This document shows, piece by piece, positions 36,579-47,665 of a stretch of DNA of 64,000 nt (the stretch's first letter is position 1; each line of letters starts with the position of its first letter). The translations under genes were made by a program, and so were the position numbers. The stretch covers positions 112,853 to 176,852 of the forward strand of contig CANNZV010001159.1 in NCBI GenBank assembly GCA_947561585.1, read 5' to 3'. Source of the DNA: Caprella mutica (Eukaryota; Arthropoda; Malacostraca; Amphipoda; Caprellidae). The notes below the pieces were generated by a model, which saw only the letters and a list, made by a program, of their open reading frames with translations, searched no databases and had not been told where the DNA came from.

Positions 36579-39057
36579 TTGATCTTATATCAAATAAAAC
36601 TCCAGATGATGTTTATTCTTTAAATTTTGAAGATGAATCTCCCTCCCTGAATTGTCCTCTTGAGGATGCCATTGCTCAAAGTCAGTCTGGTTTAAGTGAG
36701 ACTTTTGGATCAGTTTTGAAATTGGAAATGCAATCTTCAAATGCTTGTCTTCAACCTACAGAGCCATCAAGCACTGCAGCTATGCCAACAAATGTTCCCA
36801 TTCACACTTCATTTGTCATGCCTACCAGTGTAGCTATGCCAACTGATGTTCCTATTCACACTTCATTTGTCATGCCTACCAGTGTAGCTATGCCAACTGA
36901 TGTTCCCATTCACACTTCATTGGCTATGCCTATCACTGTAGCTATGCCATCTGATGTTCCCATTCACACTTCATTGGCTATGCCTATCACTGTAGCTATG
37001 CCATCTAATGTTCCCATTCCAACTTCACTATCACTGGCTATTTCTACCAATGTAGCTATGCCAACTGATGTTCCCATTCCAACTTCATTTGCTATTCCTA
37101 CTACTGTAGCTATGCCATCCAATGTTCCCATTCCCACTTCATTTGCCATGCCTACCACAGTAGCTATGCCAACCAATTTCCCCATTTCAACATCAATTTT
37201 TCAAAGTTTGCCTCATAGTCATTGCCATGTAACCACACATAACATCCAAGCAACTATGAGTACCCCAACCCCATTAGTTAGTCATTCCCAACCAATTTTT
37301 ACCACCCATCCAACTTATGCACAACCTTTACCTGAATTTAAACCAAATCAGTTAAATTTAAATTCAGGATATGTACAGCCAGCCTATATCCATCATCAAG
37401 ATTCTTCAGCAAATTATTTGCTGAAACAACAACTACTTGTTAAATCGACAACACCCTTTGATGGAAAGGGTAATAATTTCAAATTATGGAGTTCACTGCT
37501 CAAATCTAGGATGAGTGGTGTGACTTTGACTCCATTTGACCATTTGCAGATTCTTCTCTACAATACAGCTGGAACACCAAGAGCTATAGTTGAGGATTAT
37601 GTTGAGGCATCTGGAGAAGAATTGAATATTGGAACTATTGATCTTATATGGAGCATCCTTGCCGAAAGATATAGTTCTTCACTTCATAGTTCTCATTACA
37701 TAGAAAAGAGGGTCAGAGACTTCCCAAAAATTAGAAATATTGAGAAAAAGGGGACCTTGGGCGATTGATAGACTTATGCAGGTTGATCCACCAAAAGATG
37801 AGCAGTATCCCAGACCTCTCTCGCTACAATTTCCGAGAAGATATGAGGACTCTCTGGACTAAACTACCTGATCCTCTACAAACCAAATGGAGATCTTTTG
37901 GGGTGAAGTCTAAAATCAATTCTGGGGGAAGAAACCCAACGCTTAGTGTCTTCATAACGTTCTTACAAGAGATACATACTGAACTAAATGACGATTTTTT
38001 TGGTGACTTCATCGCCGAACCAAGATTCAAACGCAATGCGACAGTTTTGCGTTCTGGAGCTGACACAATTGAGGAACCCCCTGTTGTTACGCATACTAGT
38101 GAGATCACAAAACAAGCATCAAAGTCTTCATGTGCTCTGCATCAGAAATCTAACCATCTCCTTGAAGATTGTTGGAAATTTCAAAAAATGAACTTCCAAG
38201 AACGTCGAAGCTTAGTTTGGAATGAAAAGTTATGCTTCAGATGCTTCGGACAGCACTTGTCCAAGAAATGCACTTTTGATATTAAATGCGACAAATGCCA
38301 AATGAGACACCACGTTCTTATGCATGACGATGCATATAAACCTCAATTCCATAGACAAAAGGATAGGCCAAATTATAAAGAAACTAAAAACCTCTGTGTT
38401 GACTTGTGCTCTTCAACCGAAGAGAAACTTTGTTCAAAAACTATGCTCATTCACATTAGGCACAAGAGATCCGACACAACTCTAAAAGCCTATGCTATTG
38501 TTGATGAGCAAAGCAACAACACTTTTATTGATCCAACTGTTCTCAGTGAATTGGGACTGGATGGTCATAGGCACGACTATTCCCTGAGAACTTTGAGTGG
38601 TCTCCAAAACAATGTTAGCGGCTTCATCGTGAACGGCCTTCAGGTGCGTGGGACCAAGAAAACAGAGTGGTTCAACCTACCTACAGCAATAACCAACCCG
38701 TATATACCTGATTCAAGAGCAGAGGTAGCAACACCTTCTGTAATTGGAAGGCACAATCACCTGCGGCATCTGAAGAAGCACTTTATCGACTTGGATAAGG
38801 ATGTTCCCGTTCTCATGCTTATAGGAGCGGATGCTGGTGAAATCTTATATACTCGATGTCATGGAACCCAAGCACCTTATGCTCATGAGACTCCAATCGG
38901 TTGGACTTTAGTTGGCTCTGCCTGGCACAATGACCCTTCAAGATCGAAAAATTCCAAGTCAATGAGGACATCTGCTCAACCTAATGAATTCTCCTATTCG
39001 GCTAACTCTGTTTTTCCATTAACAGAAATTAAACATTTTCAAGGAATGGGAGGATGA
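36579..39057 (+). pseudogene. BEL-2 gag and protease
   Basis: The frame is already open at the left junction, so the N-terminus is missing. Residues from about 36770 to 37180 form a Pro/Thr-rich tandem domain built on AMPT-VPIPTS units of 20-24 residues. A gag core follows (TTPFDGKGNNFKLWSSLLKS). After a frameshift near 37765 come Cys/His knuckles at about 38130-38310 (CFRCFGQHLSKKC, CDKCQMRHH) and the protease with AYAIVDEQSNNTFID (about 38490-38530). GWTLVG at 38900 marks the passage to the RT region. Confidence 0.85.
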
Positions 39058-39103
39058 AGAGTCCATCAACGTATCTGTACAAGACAAAGAGTTCCTTTCT
39101 CTT

Positions 39104-41872
39104 ATGACGAACGAGGTGTCACTGAATGAAGGAAAATTGACAATGCCACTTCCTTTCAAAGAAATGTCACCAAAGATGCCGGACAACAAAAATGCAGTCT
39201 TTCACAGAACTAAAGTCGCACTCGAGCGTATCAAGAAAGATCAATACAAATTAGATCAATGTGTAAAGAGTATGGCAACCAACTTGAAGAAAGGACATAT
39301 AGAAAGAGTACCTTCAGAGGAAATTAACCCCAAACTAGACGGGCAAACTTGGTTTCTACCACTATTCTCAGTTACTCATCGTAAGAAAAAGAAAGAAAGA
39401 TTAGTGTTCGATGCATCAGCTTCCTTCCAAGGAGTCAGTCTGAATTGCACACTGATGAAAGGACCTTATCTGACTAACAATCTCAGATCAGTACTACTTC
39501 GCTTCAGAAACAGAAGAATAGGCGTAACCTGTGACATCGAACATATGTTCTACAACTTTTATCTACCAGAACATCAGAAAGACTATCTGCGATTCTTCTG
39601 GTATAAGGATAACGATCCAGAGAAAAGCTTGGTACAATACAGAGCCAATGTTTATATCTTCGGTGCAAGCTCTTCTCCAGCCGTAGCTTCATTCGGTCTG
39701 CGCTATGCGGCTGAGAACACTACCATGACAGAAGTTGAAAAGGCCAAACAGTTTATCTTCAAATCCTTTTATGTGAATGACGGCGTCACTAGTGTTGAAA
39801 GCGTTGACGAAGGAATTGAACTTCTGACTTCAGTGAAAGAACTTCTACATGGATTCGGAATAAACATCCATAAGTTTTCTTCTTCAGATAAAGCAGTCTT
39901 GAAAGCTTTCGATAAGGAGGATATTGCTGATAATATAGATCACATCGATTTTGACGAGTCCCCATCTCAGCGAACTTTAGGCGTCGTATGGGAGCTCAAA
40001 GCTGATTCATTCGTAGCTAAAGCAGACATTTCCGATACACCGTTCACGAAACGAGGCGTTCTGGCAGCGGTTAACTCCTATTTCGATCCTATCGGTATTG
40101 CCTCTCCTGTAATTCTGGGAGGTCGCCTTATACAACGAATGGTTATACCTTCTAAAGATAAGAACACCGACCAACTTGAAGCATGTGGTTGGGACGATCC
40201 GCTACCAGTGATGTACTTACCTGCTTGGAACGCATGGAAAAAGTCGCTGGTTAATGCACATCTTCTCAAGATCCCCCGCTGCTTCGTTCCCAAGGACTTC
40301 GGCACCGTGTTAAGGAGAGAGCTACATGTATATTGTGATGCTTCCATTCAAGCCATAGGAGTCGCCATATATCTACGATCCTTCAATGAAAAGAAGGAAA
40401 GGACCATCTCTCTTGTAACTGCTGTATCAAGAGTGGCTCCAAGAGCAGCTACAACAGTTCCTCGCCTTGAGCTAACTGCAGCGTTGCAAGCCTCTGTAAC
40501 CTCCCAAGAAGTATTAAAGGAAATAGATGTCAAAATAGATGAAGTGAGTTACTATTCTGACAGTCAAATTGTGTTGGGATATCTGAACAACACAACCAGG
40601 TGTTTCACCCGATATGTGACTAGACGAGTCGAATCAATCATTAAAGTAACTTCACCGGATCAGTGGTCTTATGTTTCGACAACGAATAATCCTGCAGATC
40701 TGGCATCTCGCCCAATGGACCCACTGTCTCTCCTCGATAGCTGTTGGTTTACCGGACCAGATGAACTGAAAAACGACACAATACAGAAGCAACATCTCGA
40801 TTTATCCGACGTTGAGCTACCTGAAACCATGAAGCAAACTACAACACTAATCACCAACATGAATGACTTTGTTGATTGTCCCTTGAAGAATTTAGCTACT
40901 AGAAGAAGTAACTGGAAGTTTCTATTAAGGGTAGCGAAAATAGTGTTGACTTTCGCACACAAATTGCTAGCAATCAAGAATAGATCTAACTTCCGAGTAA
41001 CAATCAAGTACACAAAGGAATCTCTATTGCTGTTTGCACAGAAGGAAATATATGCTGACCTCATTTCTCTGTTAACAAGAAATCCAAACCTGCCAGATAA
41101 CCATCCCCTGAGTAACTTGAATCCTTTTCTAGACTGTAGAGGAATTTTAAGAGTGGGAGGTCGTCTGAGCTATGCTGTTCCCTTCGATGTGGCTCACCCA
41201 ATATTGGTTCCCGATAACCATACCTTCTCAACACGTCTGCTTCAACATCTCCATGAAGAAGTGGGTCATCAAGGACGCCATATCACGCATGGCCACGTGA
41301 GAAGTCAAGGTTACCATTTCGAAAATGGTCGCAAAGTGATTGGAGAGCTGCTGAAGAAATGTGTTCTCTGCAGGAGGCTTCGAGGAAACTTTTCCTCGCA
41401 GATGATGTCCAACCTCCCTCCGGATCGATTAGAAACTTCTCCGCCATTCACCAATACTGGCATGGATGTTTTCGGACCTTTGTATGTGCACGATGGAGTG
41501 AATACGCGACGAACATCTGCTACTAAAAAGCTTTTCGTTCTTATTCTGACCTGTTTGGTTACAAGAGCCGTACATTTGGAGCCTCTCGTATCTATGGATA
41601 CATCGGCACTCATTAATGCTTTAAGACGGTTCTTTGCTATTAGAGGTTATTGCAAAAGACTTCGTAGCGACCACGGAAGTAATTTCATTGGTGCATTAAA
41701 TCAGGCTAGCCCAACGATTGACACAGAAAAGATGAAGGAAATCGCTGAAACCAACGAATGCGAATGGCTCTTGAACCCTCCAGGCGCAAGCCACTTCGGA
41801 GGAGTGTGGGAGCGTAAGATAGCTTCAGTAAGAAGGCACAATGAAGATAACTGGGAACAATGTCTTCTCTAG
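39104..41872 (+). pseudogene. BEL-2 pol: reverse transcriptase, RNase H, integrase core
   Basis: One 922-codon frame. RT: LVFDASASFQG, GVTCDIEHMFYNF (Asp), and FYVNDGVTS where the family has YVDD, so a catalytic Asp is Asn. RNase H: LHVYCDASIQAIG, YYSDSQIVLGYL, NPADLASRP. Integrase: zinc domain HLHEEVGHQGRHITHG with VLCRRL, then TGMDVFGPL (Asp), RLRSDHGSNF (Asp) and SHFGGVWERK (Glu). A frameshift near 41850 cuts off the C-terminus, which continues at 41841-42362. Confidence 0.92.
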
Positions 41873-42362
41873 AGATGAAATGGCAACACTTCTTCAAGAA
41901 TCTGCCGCAATTGTGAACTCTACTCCACTCTACGGAGTCTCCTCAGACCCCAATGATGCTGCCCCTATCACCCCAAATTCGCTTCTGACACTGAAGGACA
42001 ATCCGAATCCCTCTTCTCTTGAACTTTTTACTGAAAGAGACTTGCTCCAATATGGTTCTAAGCGTTGGAGGCGAATTCAATACCTTGCAGACCAATTCTG
42101 GGTGAGGTGGAAAAATAGTTACATACAGGAACTTACAGTCAGGAGAAAATGGAAGACTCCCAAAAGAAATTTGAGGACTGGCGACATCGTTCTACTGCGT
42201 GAAAAAACATCTCCGAGAAATGCTTGGCCTCTCGCAATCGTCGAGAGTACTAAAGTGAACGATGATGGCTTAGTGCGAAGTGTCTACGTGAGAAGTGGTA
42301 CAAAATCTTACGAAAGAAAGGTCCATGATCTGGTTCTGTTAATTGAAAAGACTGAAAATTGA
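41841..42362 (+). pseudogene. BEL-2 integrase C-terminal part
   Basis: Open frame overlapping the end of the main pol frame in another phase. It contains ESAAIVNSTPL, LLTLKDNPNPSS and the DUF-type BEL tail QYLADQFWVRWKNSYIQEL, GDIVLLREKTSPRNAWPLA. This is the usual C-terminal domain of Pao integrases. It ends about 175 bp before the 3' LTR. Confidence 0.85.
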
Positions 42363-42524
42363 TTACATTTATGATATTTATCACGTTCGTGTTACAAACC
42401 AAAAGGGCCATGCTTATTTTTGATAGTACTTTATCTTCCTTTATTTTTGATAGTACTTTATCTACCTAATCTTTTATAGTAATATATGTTTCTTGAGTTT
42501 ATAATGTTACTCGCCTGCGTGCGA

Positions 42525-43177
42525 GCAAAGTGGGGAATGTGCTGTCATTCCAGCAAATATTTTTATTATTATTTTTATACCGAAATGAAATTTGATTGTT
42601 TTCGATTTATATCTTTAGAACTCTTGCTTGATCAATCATATGGCAACACTTTGTTTGCAATTGCATTATTATTTGTGAATTGTGGATCCCGACAACAACA
42701 ACAGTCGTAAGTTTCCTTATTTATTTATTATTTGCAATTTATTAACTAATCTAGGCCATTCTTTATTAAACAAAGCTATACATTCATTAATGCTTGAAAT
42801 TTCATATATGTCAAATTTGCAACTCAGCCTAGTCTAAATCTTTATTAGATGTTAACTTTCTTGCCCTTTAGTTAATTTGCAATATTACATTTCTGTTCAA
42901 TTTTCAGCATTAGGTACCATAAGATAACCTAAAATACATATTTTTCATTTATAAAATTTATAGTCCTAAATGCCAGCTTTACAAATGTGGTAAATATTCT
43001 TCAAATTATTTATTTACTAAATTCTATTCATTTATTAGTCATGCATTTATAACTATGTTTCATTATTATTTAAAATGCAAAGTATTATTAGATTCTGTTT
43101 TTGCAGAAAACACCGATTACAAATGGAGAAAAGTCTAGGATTTTTATTCATCCTCACAGCTGCCCTCCGCAGCCACA
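42525..43177 (+). repeat. BEL-2 3' LTR with upstream polypurine stretch
   Basis: A short purine stretch (AAAGTGGGGAA, 42527-42537) precedes TGTGCTGTCATTCC at 42538. The LTR ends CAGCCACA at 43177. No second copy of this sequence exists in the window, so its extent is inferred from the TG...CA ends and the junction with the array. Confidence 0.65.
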
Positions 43178-44533
43178 TGTAATCTTCATTTCGGTAATTA
43201 GTCACTTCATTTCGTTCATTTCGTGGTTTATAAACTTCATTTTGGTATTTAGTTACTTCATTTCGTTCATTTCGGGGTTTGTAATCTTCATTTCGGTATT
43301 TAGTCACTTCATTTCGGGGTTTGTAATCTTCATTTTGGTGTTTAGTCACTTCATTTCGTTCATTTCGGAGTTTATATTCTTCATTTCGGTATTTAGTCAC
43401 TTCATTTCGTTCATTTCGTGGTTTATAATCTTCATTTCGGTATTTAGTCACTTCATTTCGTTCATTTCGGGGTTTATAATCTTCATTTCGGTATTTAGTC
43501 ACTTCATTTCGTTCATTTCGGGGTTTGTAATTTTCATTTCGGTATTTAGGCACTTCATTTCGTTCATTTCGGGGTTTGTAATCTTCATTTCGGTATTTAG
43601 TCACTTCATTTCGTTCATTTCAGGGGATTATAATCTTCATTTCGGTATTTAGTCACTTCATTTCGGGGTTTATAATCTTCATTTCGGTATTTAGTCACTT
43701 CATTTTGTTCATTTCGGGGTTTGTAATCTTCATTTCGGTATTTAGTCACTTCATTTCGGGGTTTATAATCTTCATTTCGGTATTTAGTCACTTCATTTCG
43801 GGGTTAATAATCTTCATTTCGATATTTAGTCACTTCATTTTGTTCATTTCGGGGTTTGTAATCTTCATTTCGGTATTTAGTCACTTCATTTCGTTCATTT
43901 CGTGGTTTATAAACTTCATTTTGGTATTTAGTTACTTCATTTCGTTCATTTCGGGGTTTATAATCTTCATTTCGGTATTTAGTCACTTCATTTTGTTCAT
44001 TTCGCGGTTTATAATCTTCATTTCGGTATTTAGTCACTTCATTTCGTTCATTTCGGAGTTTATAATCTTCATTTCGGTATTTAGTCACTTCATTTCGTTC
44101 ATTTCGGGGTTTATAATCATCATTTCGGCATTTAGTCACTTCATTTAGTTTATTTCGGGGTTTATAATCTTCATTTCGGTATTTAGTCACTTCATTTTGT
44201 TCATTTCGCGGTTTATAATTTTCATTTCGGTATTTAGTCACTTCATTTCGGGGTTAATAATCTTCATTTCGGTATTTAGTCACTTCATTTCGTTCATTTC
44301 GGGGTTTATAATCTTCATTTCGGTATTTAGTCATTTCATTTCGTTTATTTCGGGGTTTGTAATCTCCATTTCGGTATTTAGTCACTTCATTTCGTTCATT
44401 TCGGGGTTTATAATCTTCATTTCGGTATTTAGTTACTTCATTTCGGGGTTTATAATCTTCATTTCGGTATTTAGTCACTTCATTTTGTTCATTTCGGGGT
44501 TTGTAATCTTCATTTCGCGATTTAGTCATACCG
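43178..44533. repeat. Element X right arm array, outer part
   Basis: About 1.35 kb of 51-bp units (17 codons) mixed with 42-bp units that lack the CGTTCATTT part, in inverse orientation to the left arm. Translation gives NEVTKYRNEDYKPRNER-type or FISVFSHFISFISGF-type repeats on the two strands. Both are open only because the unit length is a multiple of three. Confidence 0.9.
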
Positions 44534-44542
44534 CTTCTTCTA

Positions 44543-44858
44543 TCAATGGTGGATTCTTGTGAAGGCAAAGCTAAGTTGCTACAACCCGACCTAGAATCTT
44601 GACTAAGTGGGAGAGCTGAAGCTTCTTCCGCCATTTAGCAAATGCAATGACTTGCAGTAATGGGCTCCATGTAATGGGCCTAATGGCGGAGCGGTAATCA
44701 CCCTTTTTTGTGATAAACTATAGCTATTCCTTTATTTAATTCACGAAATGAAGGTGATAGTTTATGTTATTTTCAGACACTTGGATTTGTAAATAGAGAT
44801 TCAGTGATTACTATCACAGAGCTACACTCAATGTCTTCACACTTCCACTTGTCAATCC
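44543..44858 (-). pseudogene. LINE-A 5' untranslated region and ORF1 N-terminus
   Basis: On the minus strand ORF1 starts at the ATG at 44634 (MAEEASALPLSQDS) and runs into element X after about 30 codons. The next codons lie at 33927 and below, in the same frame. Bases 44635-44858 are the untranslated leader, which in such LINEs carries an internal promoter. The 11-bp duplication begins at 44859. Confidence 0.7.
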
Positions 44859-44869
44859 TTTCACCTTTC

Positions 44870-45660
44870 ATTTCTTCTTATTCATCTCCGCATCTTTTTA
44901 GACTGGTCAGCTTTTCTATTTGGCGGAATAACTTAAATTTTGCGTTTTTTTAGGAGGGTCTTGACCTTTCTCGATTTTCGAGACTTTTTGCTAAATCTTT
45001 AAGGCAAGAGTTATTTTCCTTATTATAAGCGCAACCCAGTTGCGAGTTCCCAGAACTCTTACACGGCCTCCAAACAACCGCTACAGCCGGCCAACGCACG
45101 CCTGGTTGTGACACATAAACCATGATAGTGGCAACCGGTAACACTCAAAGTATGCAAGCAAACAAGAGGTTATAGGGAGCAAAAAATCACTAACACAGCA
45201 AAAATAAACACAAAAGGAAATTAAATACAAGGGACTAGATGAAGCGGTTAGAAAGGAAAGTGGCTCCATGAACAAAGTCACTTACCACCGTCGGTGACAA
45301 TGCTCATGGATGCAGAAAAGATACTCCGTGAATGCAGTAACTTACCAAGGAATGTGTTGAAACGGGACACAAGCACCGGTGGTGGCTGCAATCACGGTTG
45401 GAAGGGGTAAATCAAGAGTTGATAGTAAATGAAGCCTACGAGCCTACCTAACACAAAAATCTTGAAGAGCATAACCCTAGCGCTATCCTCCAAAACTGCA
45501 AGTAGCGTTAAAAAAAGGATAAACATGGTTAAAATGAAAAAAAGACAATCCATAATCCAAATTACAACATTTCGGGGACCAAGGGACGCCACCCGGCCCC
45601 TTCTCTTCCATTCACCACAGACAGCTTCAGGTCAGGACAGAGCCCCTGGAGGCTAATTAA
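44870..45660 (-). other. Probable LINE-B 5' part, poorly resolved
   Basis: Position relative to the LINE-A insertion says this should be the upstream part of LINE-B. Near 44870-44900 a coiled-coil-like reading continues. The string GCATCTTTTTAGACTGG at 44890-44906 resembles a type-B element end. Fragments at 45144-44950 and 45592-45392 (minus) are open but not recognised. The 5' limit of LINE-B was not found. Confidence 0.35.
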
Positions 45661-45951
45661 AATATATTAGAGACAACAATCTCAGCCAAAATTGATAGAT
45701 ATTAGAGAGTCATTTAATTATAAGACTAAAAAACTTGCCCTTGCACTTGCTCCACTATATTTATGGTAATTAGGGATGACGTGCTAGGCCATAATTTCAA
45801 TGAGCTCTTACACTTATTCCAATAACATTATGTTAGGGTCTTAGGGATGACGTGTTAACTGTTAAGCCTCATGTGGCCTATGCCTTGTACTTATAGTACC
45901 GTCTACTGATATGACCATATGGGTCTATGAGCTTATACACTTACTCCACTA
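45660..45951. repeat. Degenerate ~100-bp tandem repeat (left part)
   Basis: Phrases CACTTRYTCCACTATA, AGGGATGAC and GAGCTTATACACTTA recur two to three times here and once more at 48262-48360, on the other side of the mariner-type element. The element therefore inserted into this repeat. Confidence 0.55.
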
Positions 45952-46299
45952 TACAGGGTGGGTCAAAAAAAGCGGAACCCAACTTTGATTTGATATATCT
46001 CAGAAGTTACTAACGTTAACAATTTTCTAAAATTAGTTTTGTGTTTGTCTACTTTTTTTACATGATGATGAAAAATTCAAAATTATTCATACATCATTAT
46101 TGATGCTACAGTGATTATAGTAAATGGTGTCAAAAGTATGCTTGCGCTCAAACAAAAAAATTTACCTAAAATTATTTTTCTAAACAAAAATACCTATCAC
46201 AACAATCCTTTACAATATATCAATAACAGACCATTATTAAAAACTATTTAGTCTAAATTCCTTCCTTAATTTCTATACATGTCCTCTATTTCTTGAAAT

Positions 46300-46570
46300 A
46301 ACTCAATCCTTGTTCTCATTGCTTCCATAACTTTTAATTAATGTAGAATTTTCTTAGAGTAAATTCACTTCACTTGTGATTCTCTCATTCAAGTCGTCTA
46401 ATTTCACAGGCGGAGTTGAGTACTCTTACTCTTCAATGTCCAAATAAGAAAAAATCACCTGGTGTCATGTCCAGTGATCTTGGTGGCCACTCATTTGCAT
46501 AGATTAGAGCAATAATGCGATTGTTGAACACATCAGTTAGCAAATGTTGCAAAGCGATCGTCATGGCAAT
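46300..46570 (-). pseudogene. Mariner transposase C-terminal remnant
   Basis: Minus-strand reading gives NNRIIALIYANEWPPRSLDMTPGDFFLFGH, of which WPPRSLDMTPGDFFLFG is the conserved block just before the third catalytic residue in mariner transposases (D34D type usually has W-P-x-R-SPDL-x-P-DFFLWG). Stops follow at once. The N-terminal two thirds are missing or replaced. Confidence 0.75.
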
Positions 46571-46654
46571 AATGAGAATATGGATTGAATTAGATAATTC
46601 GGAAAAAAATTGGGGAACATATGGAGGGATTAGGTAGATAGTTAGGAAGAAATA

Positions 46655-47421
46655 TTGTAGTGACTCACGTCATACAATCTTATATATAATATAATCCTTA
46701 AATATAAAATACTAATCATAATTCTCCTTATCTTTATTATATTAATTATCTTATTCTAACAGCATGCTCTTCCTTAAGGTTAACTTAATTCTCTTTAATA
46801 ATAAATAGAATTTCCTTCTTAATTGTAATACAAATAATCTTATTTCTAATCAACCATCATCACACGTGCACCTTATATTTGTTACCGATAGTAACAACCC
46901 TCGCGAAGCTAGAAAGTTTGTAAACAGTGTATCCACTAGGCCTAAGAAAACAAAGCCCCTCTTTGGAATATTCCGCGCCAACCGTCAGTATAGACGCTGA
47001 ACTAGTTATATAAACACAGGTGTATAGTTCTTAAACTTTGTGATTCGTAATTTCATAGACACATATCATTTGATATACTTATAGTCTTATTCTCATTGAG
47101 AATTCCTTCTTTACGTTTGTGATAACATATTCTTACTTTACAGTCCTAGGAAACATATTAATTGTTAGTAAAATACTATCTTGGCTAAACATACCTATGC
47201 CCAATATATACCTACCCTCTTGACGCTCATCTATGAACACTGAACATCGTTGCTACTTCTTCAGCACAATATCTTCAGTTTCATCATCCCCAATAATTGG
47301 GTACAGTATAAATATATAATTGCATCTTTCTTTATATACAGCTTATTATATTATCTGTCATAATATAATGAATATTTACTATTCTATAATTCTTATCTTA
47401 CTTACCATATCATTGCATGCA
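46655..47421. mobile_element. Possible solo LTR within the mariner-type element
   Basis: Begins TGTAGTGACTCACG and could end TGCATGCA at 47421. AATAT lies on both sides (46650-46654 and 47422-47426). An internal TATATAAA at about 47006 resembles an LTR promoter. A 5-bp AT-only match is weak evidence in this AT-rich DNA, and there is no second LTR here. Confidence 0.25.
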
Positions 47422-47529
47422 AATATTTAAATAACAAGTTATACTAAATATGGCAGTGCCTTAAAATAATAGTAATGTATTCAATATATGTAATATTAGT
47501 TATTATCAGTACTAGATATTATGTGTACA

Positions 47530-47665
47530 TAATATACGCAACTAGTACTACGCCGCAACTAGTACTACGTCGCAATTAGTCTACGCAACTAGTTCCACGG
47601 CGCAATTAGTCTACGCAACTAGTACTACGCCGCAATCAGTCTACGCAATTACTACTACGCAACTC
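47530..47665. repeat. Short repeat of ACTAGTACTACGCCGCAA
   Basis: The phrases CTACGCAACTAGT and TACGCCGCAATTAGT repeat about eight times in 135 bp with small changes. This is an imperfect minisatellite of 15-20 bp units. Function unknown. Confidence 0.75.

Larger units (their letters stand above)
36579..43177 (+). mobile_element. BEL-2: BEL/Pao element lacking a 5' LTR, inserted in element X
   Basis: It breaks one repeat unit of X's right arm. TGTA occurs at both junctions (36575-36578 and 43178-43181), like a short target duplication. The right end is a full-looking LTR (42538-43177, TGTGCTGTC...CAGCCACA), but the left end starts inside gag with no LTR or leader. Domains gag, protease, RT, RNase H and integrase follow in BEL/Pao order. 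Frames are longer than BEL-1's yet shifted at about 37765, 39050 and 41860. Confidence 0.82.
33928..44533. mobile_element. Element X: Mutator-like foldback element with 51/42-bp repeat arms
   Basis: The outer ends are GGGTATGACTAAATCGCG and the inverse CGCGATTTAGTCATACCG. They are flanked by a 9-bp duplication CTTCTTCTA (33919-33927 and 44534-44542), the length usual for MULEs. The left arm is an array at 34073-34350; the right arm is an inverted array, 36228-36578 plus 43178-44520, split by BEL-2. The LINE-A ORF1 frame lines up across the element. The middle (34430-36227) has no recognisable transposase, so X is probably non-autonomous. Confidence 0.8.
17185..44858 (-). mobile_element. LINE-A: RNase H-bearing non-LTR retrotransposon, with nested insertions
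   Basis: Minus-strand order: 5' untranslated region (44858-44635), ORF1 in several pieces (44634-44543, 33927-33083, 32860-32005, 21713-20960), ORF2 with endonuclease, reverse transcriptase, RNase H and a CCHC tail (20963-17269), then a short 3' end finishing in an AAAGT-type repeat tail. An 11-bp string, TTTCACCTTTC, occurs at 17174-17184 and 44859-44869 and is the target duplication. RNase H in ORF2 places it in the I-like group broadly. It inserted into LINE-B ORF1 and later received BEL-1, element X and three small TIR elements. Confidence 0.85.

Noticed and set aside
43053..44634. Long open frames in the 51-bp arrays (KYRNEDYKPRNE and FISVFSHFIS types) as repeat proteins
   Set aside because: Both strands are open because the units are multiples of three, and there are no start context, splice or domain signals. 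They form the arm of a transposon.
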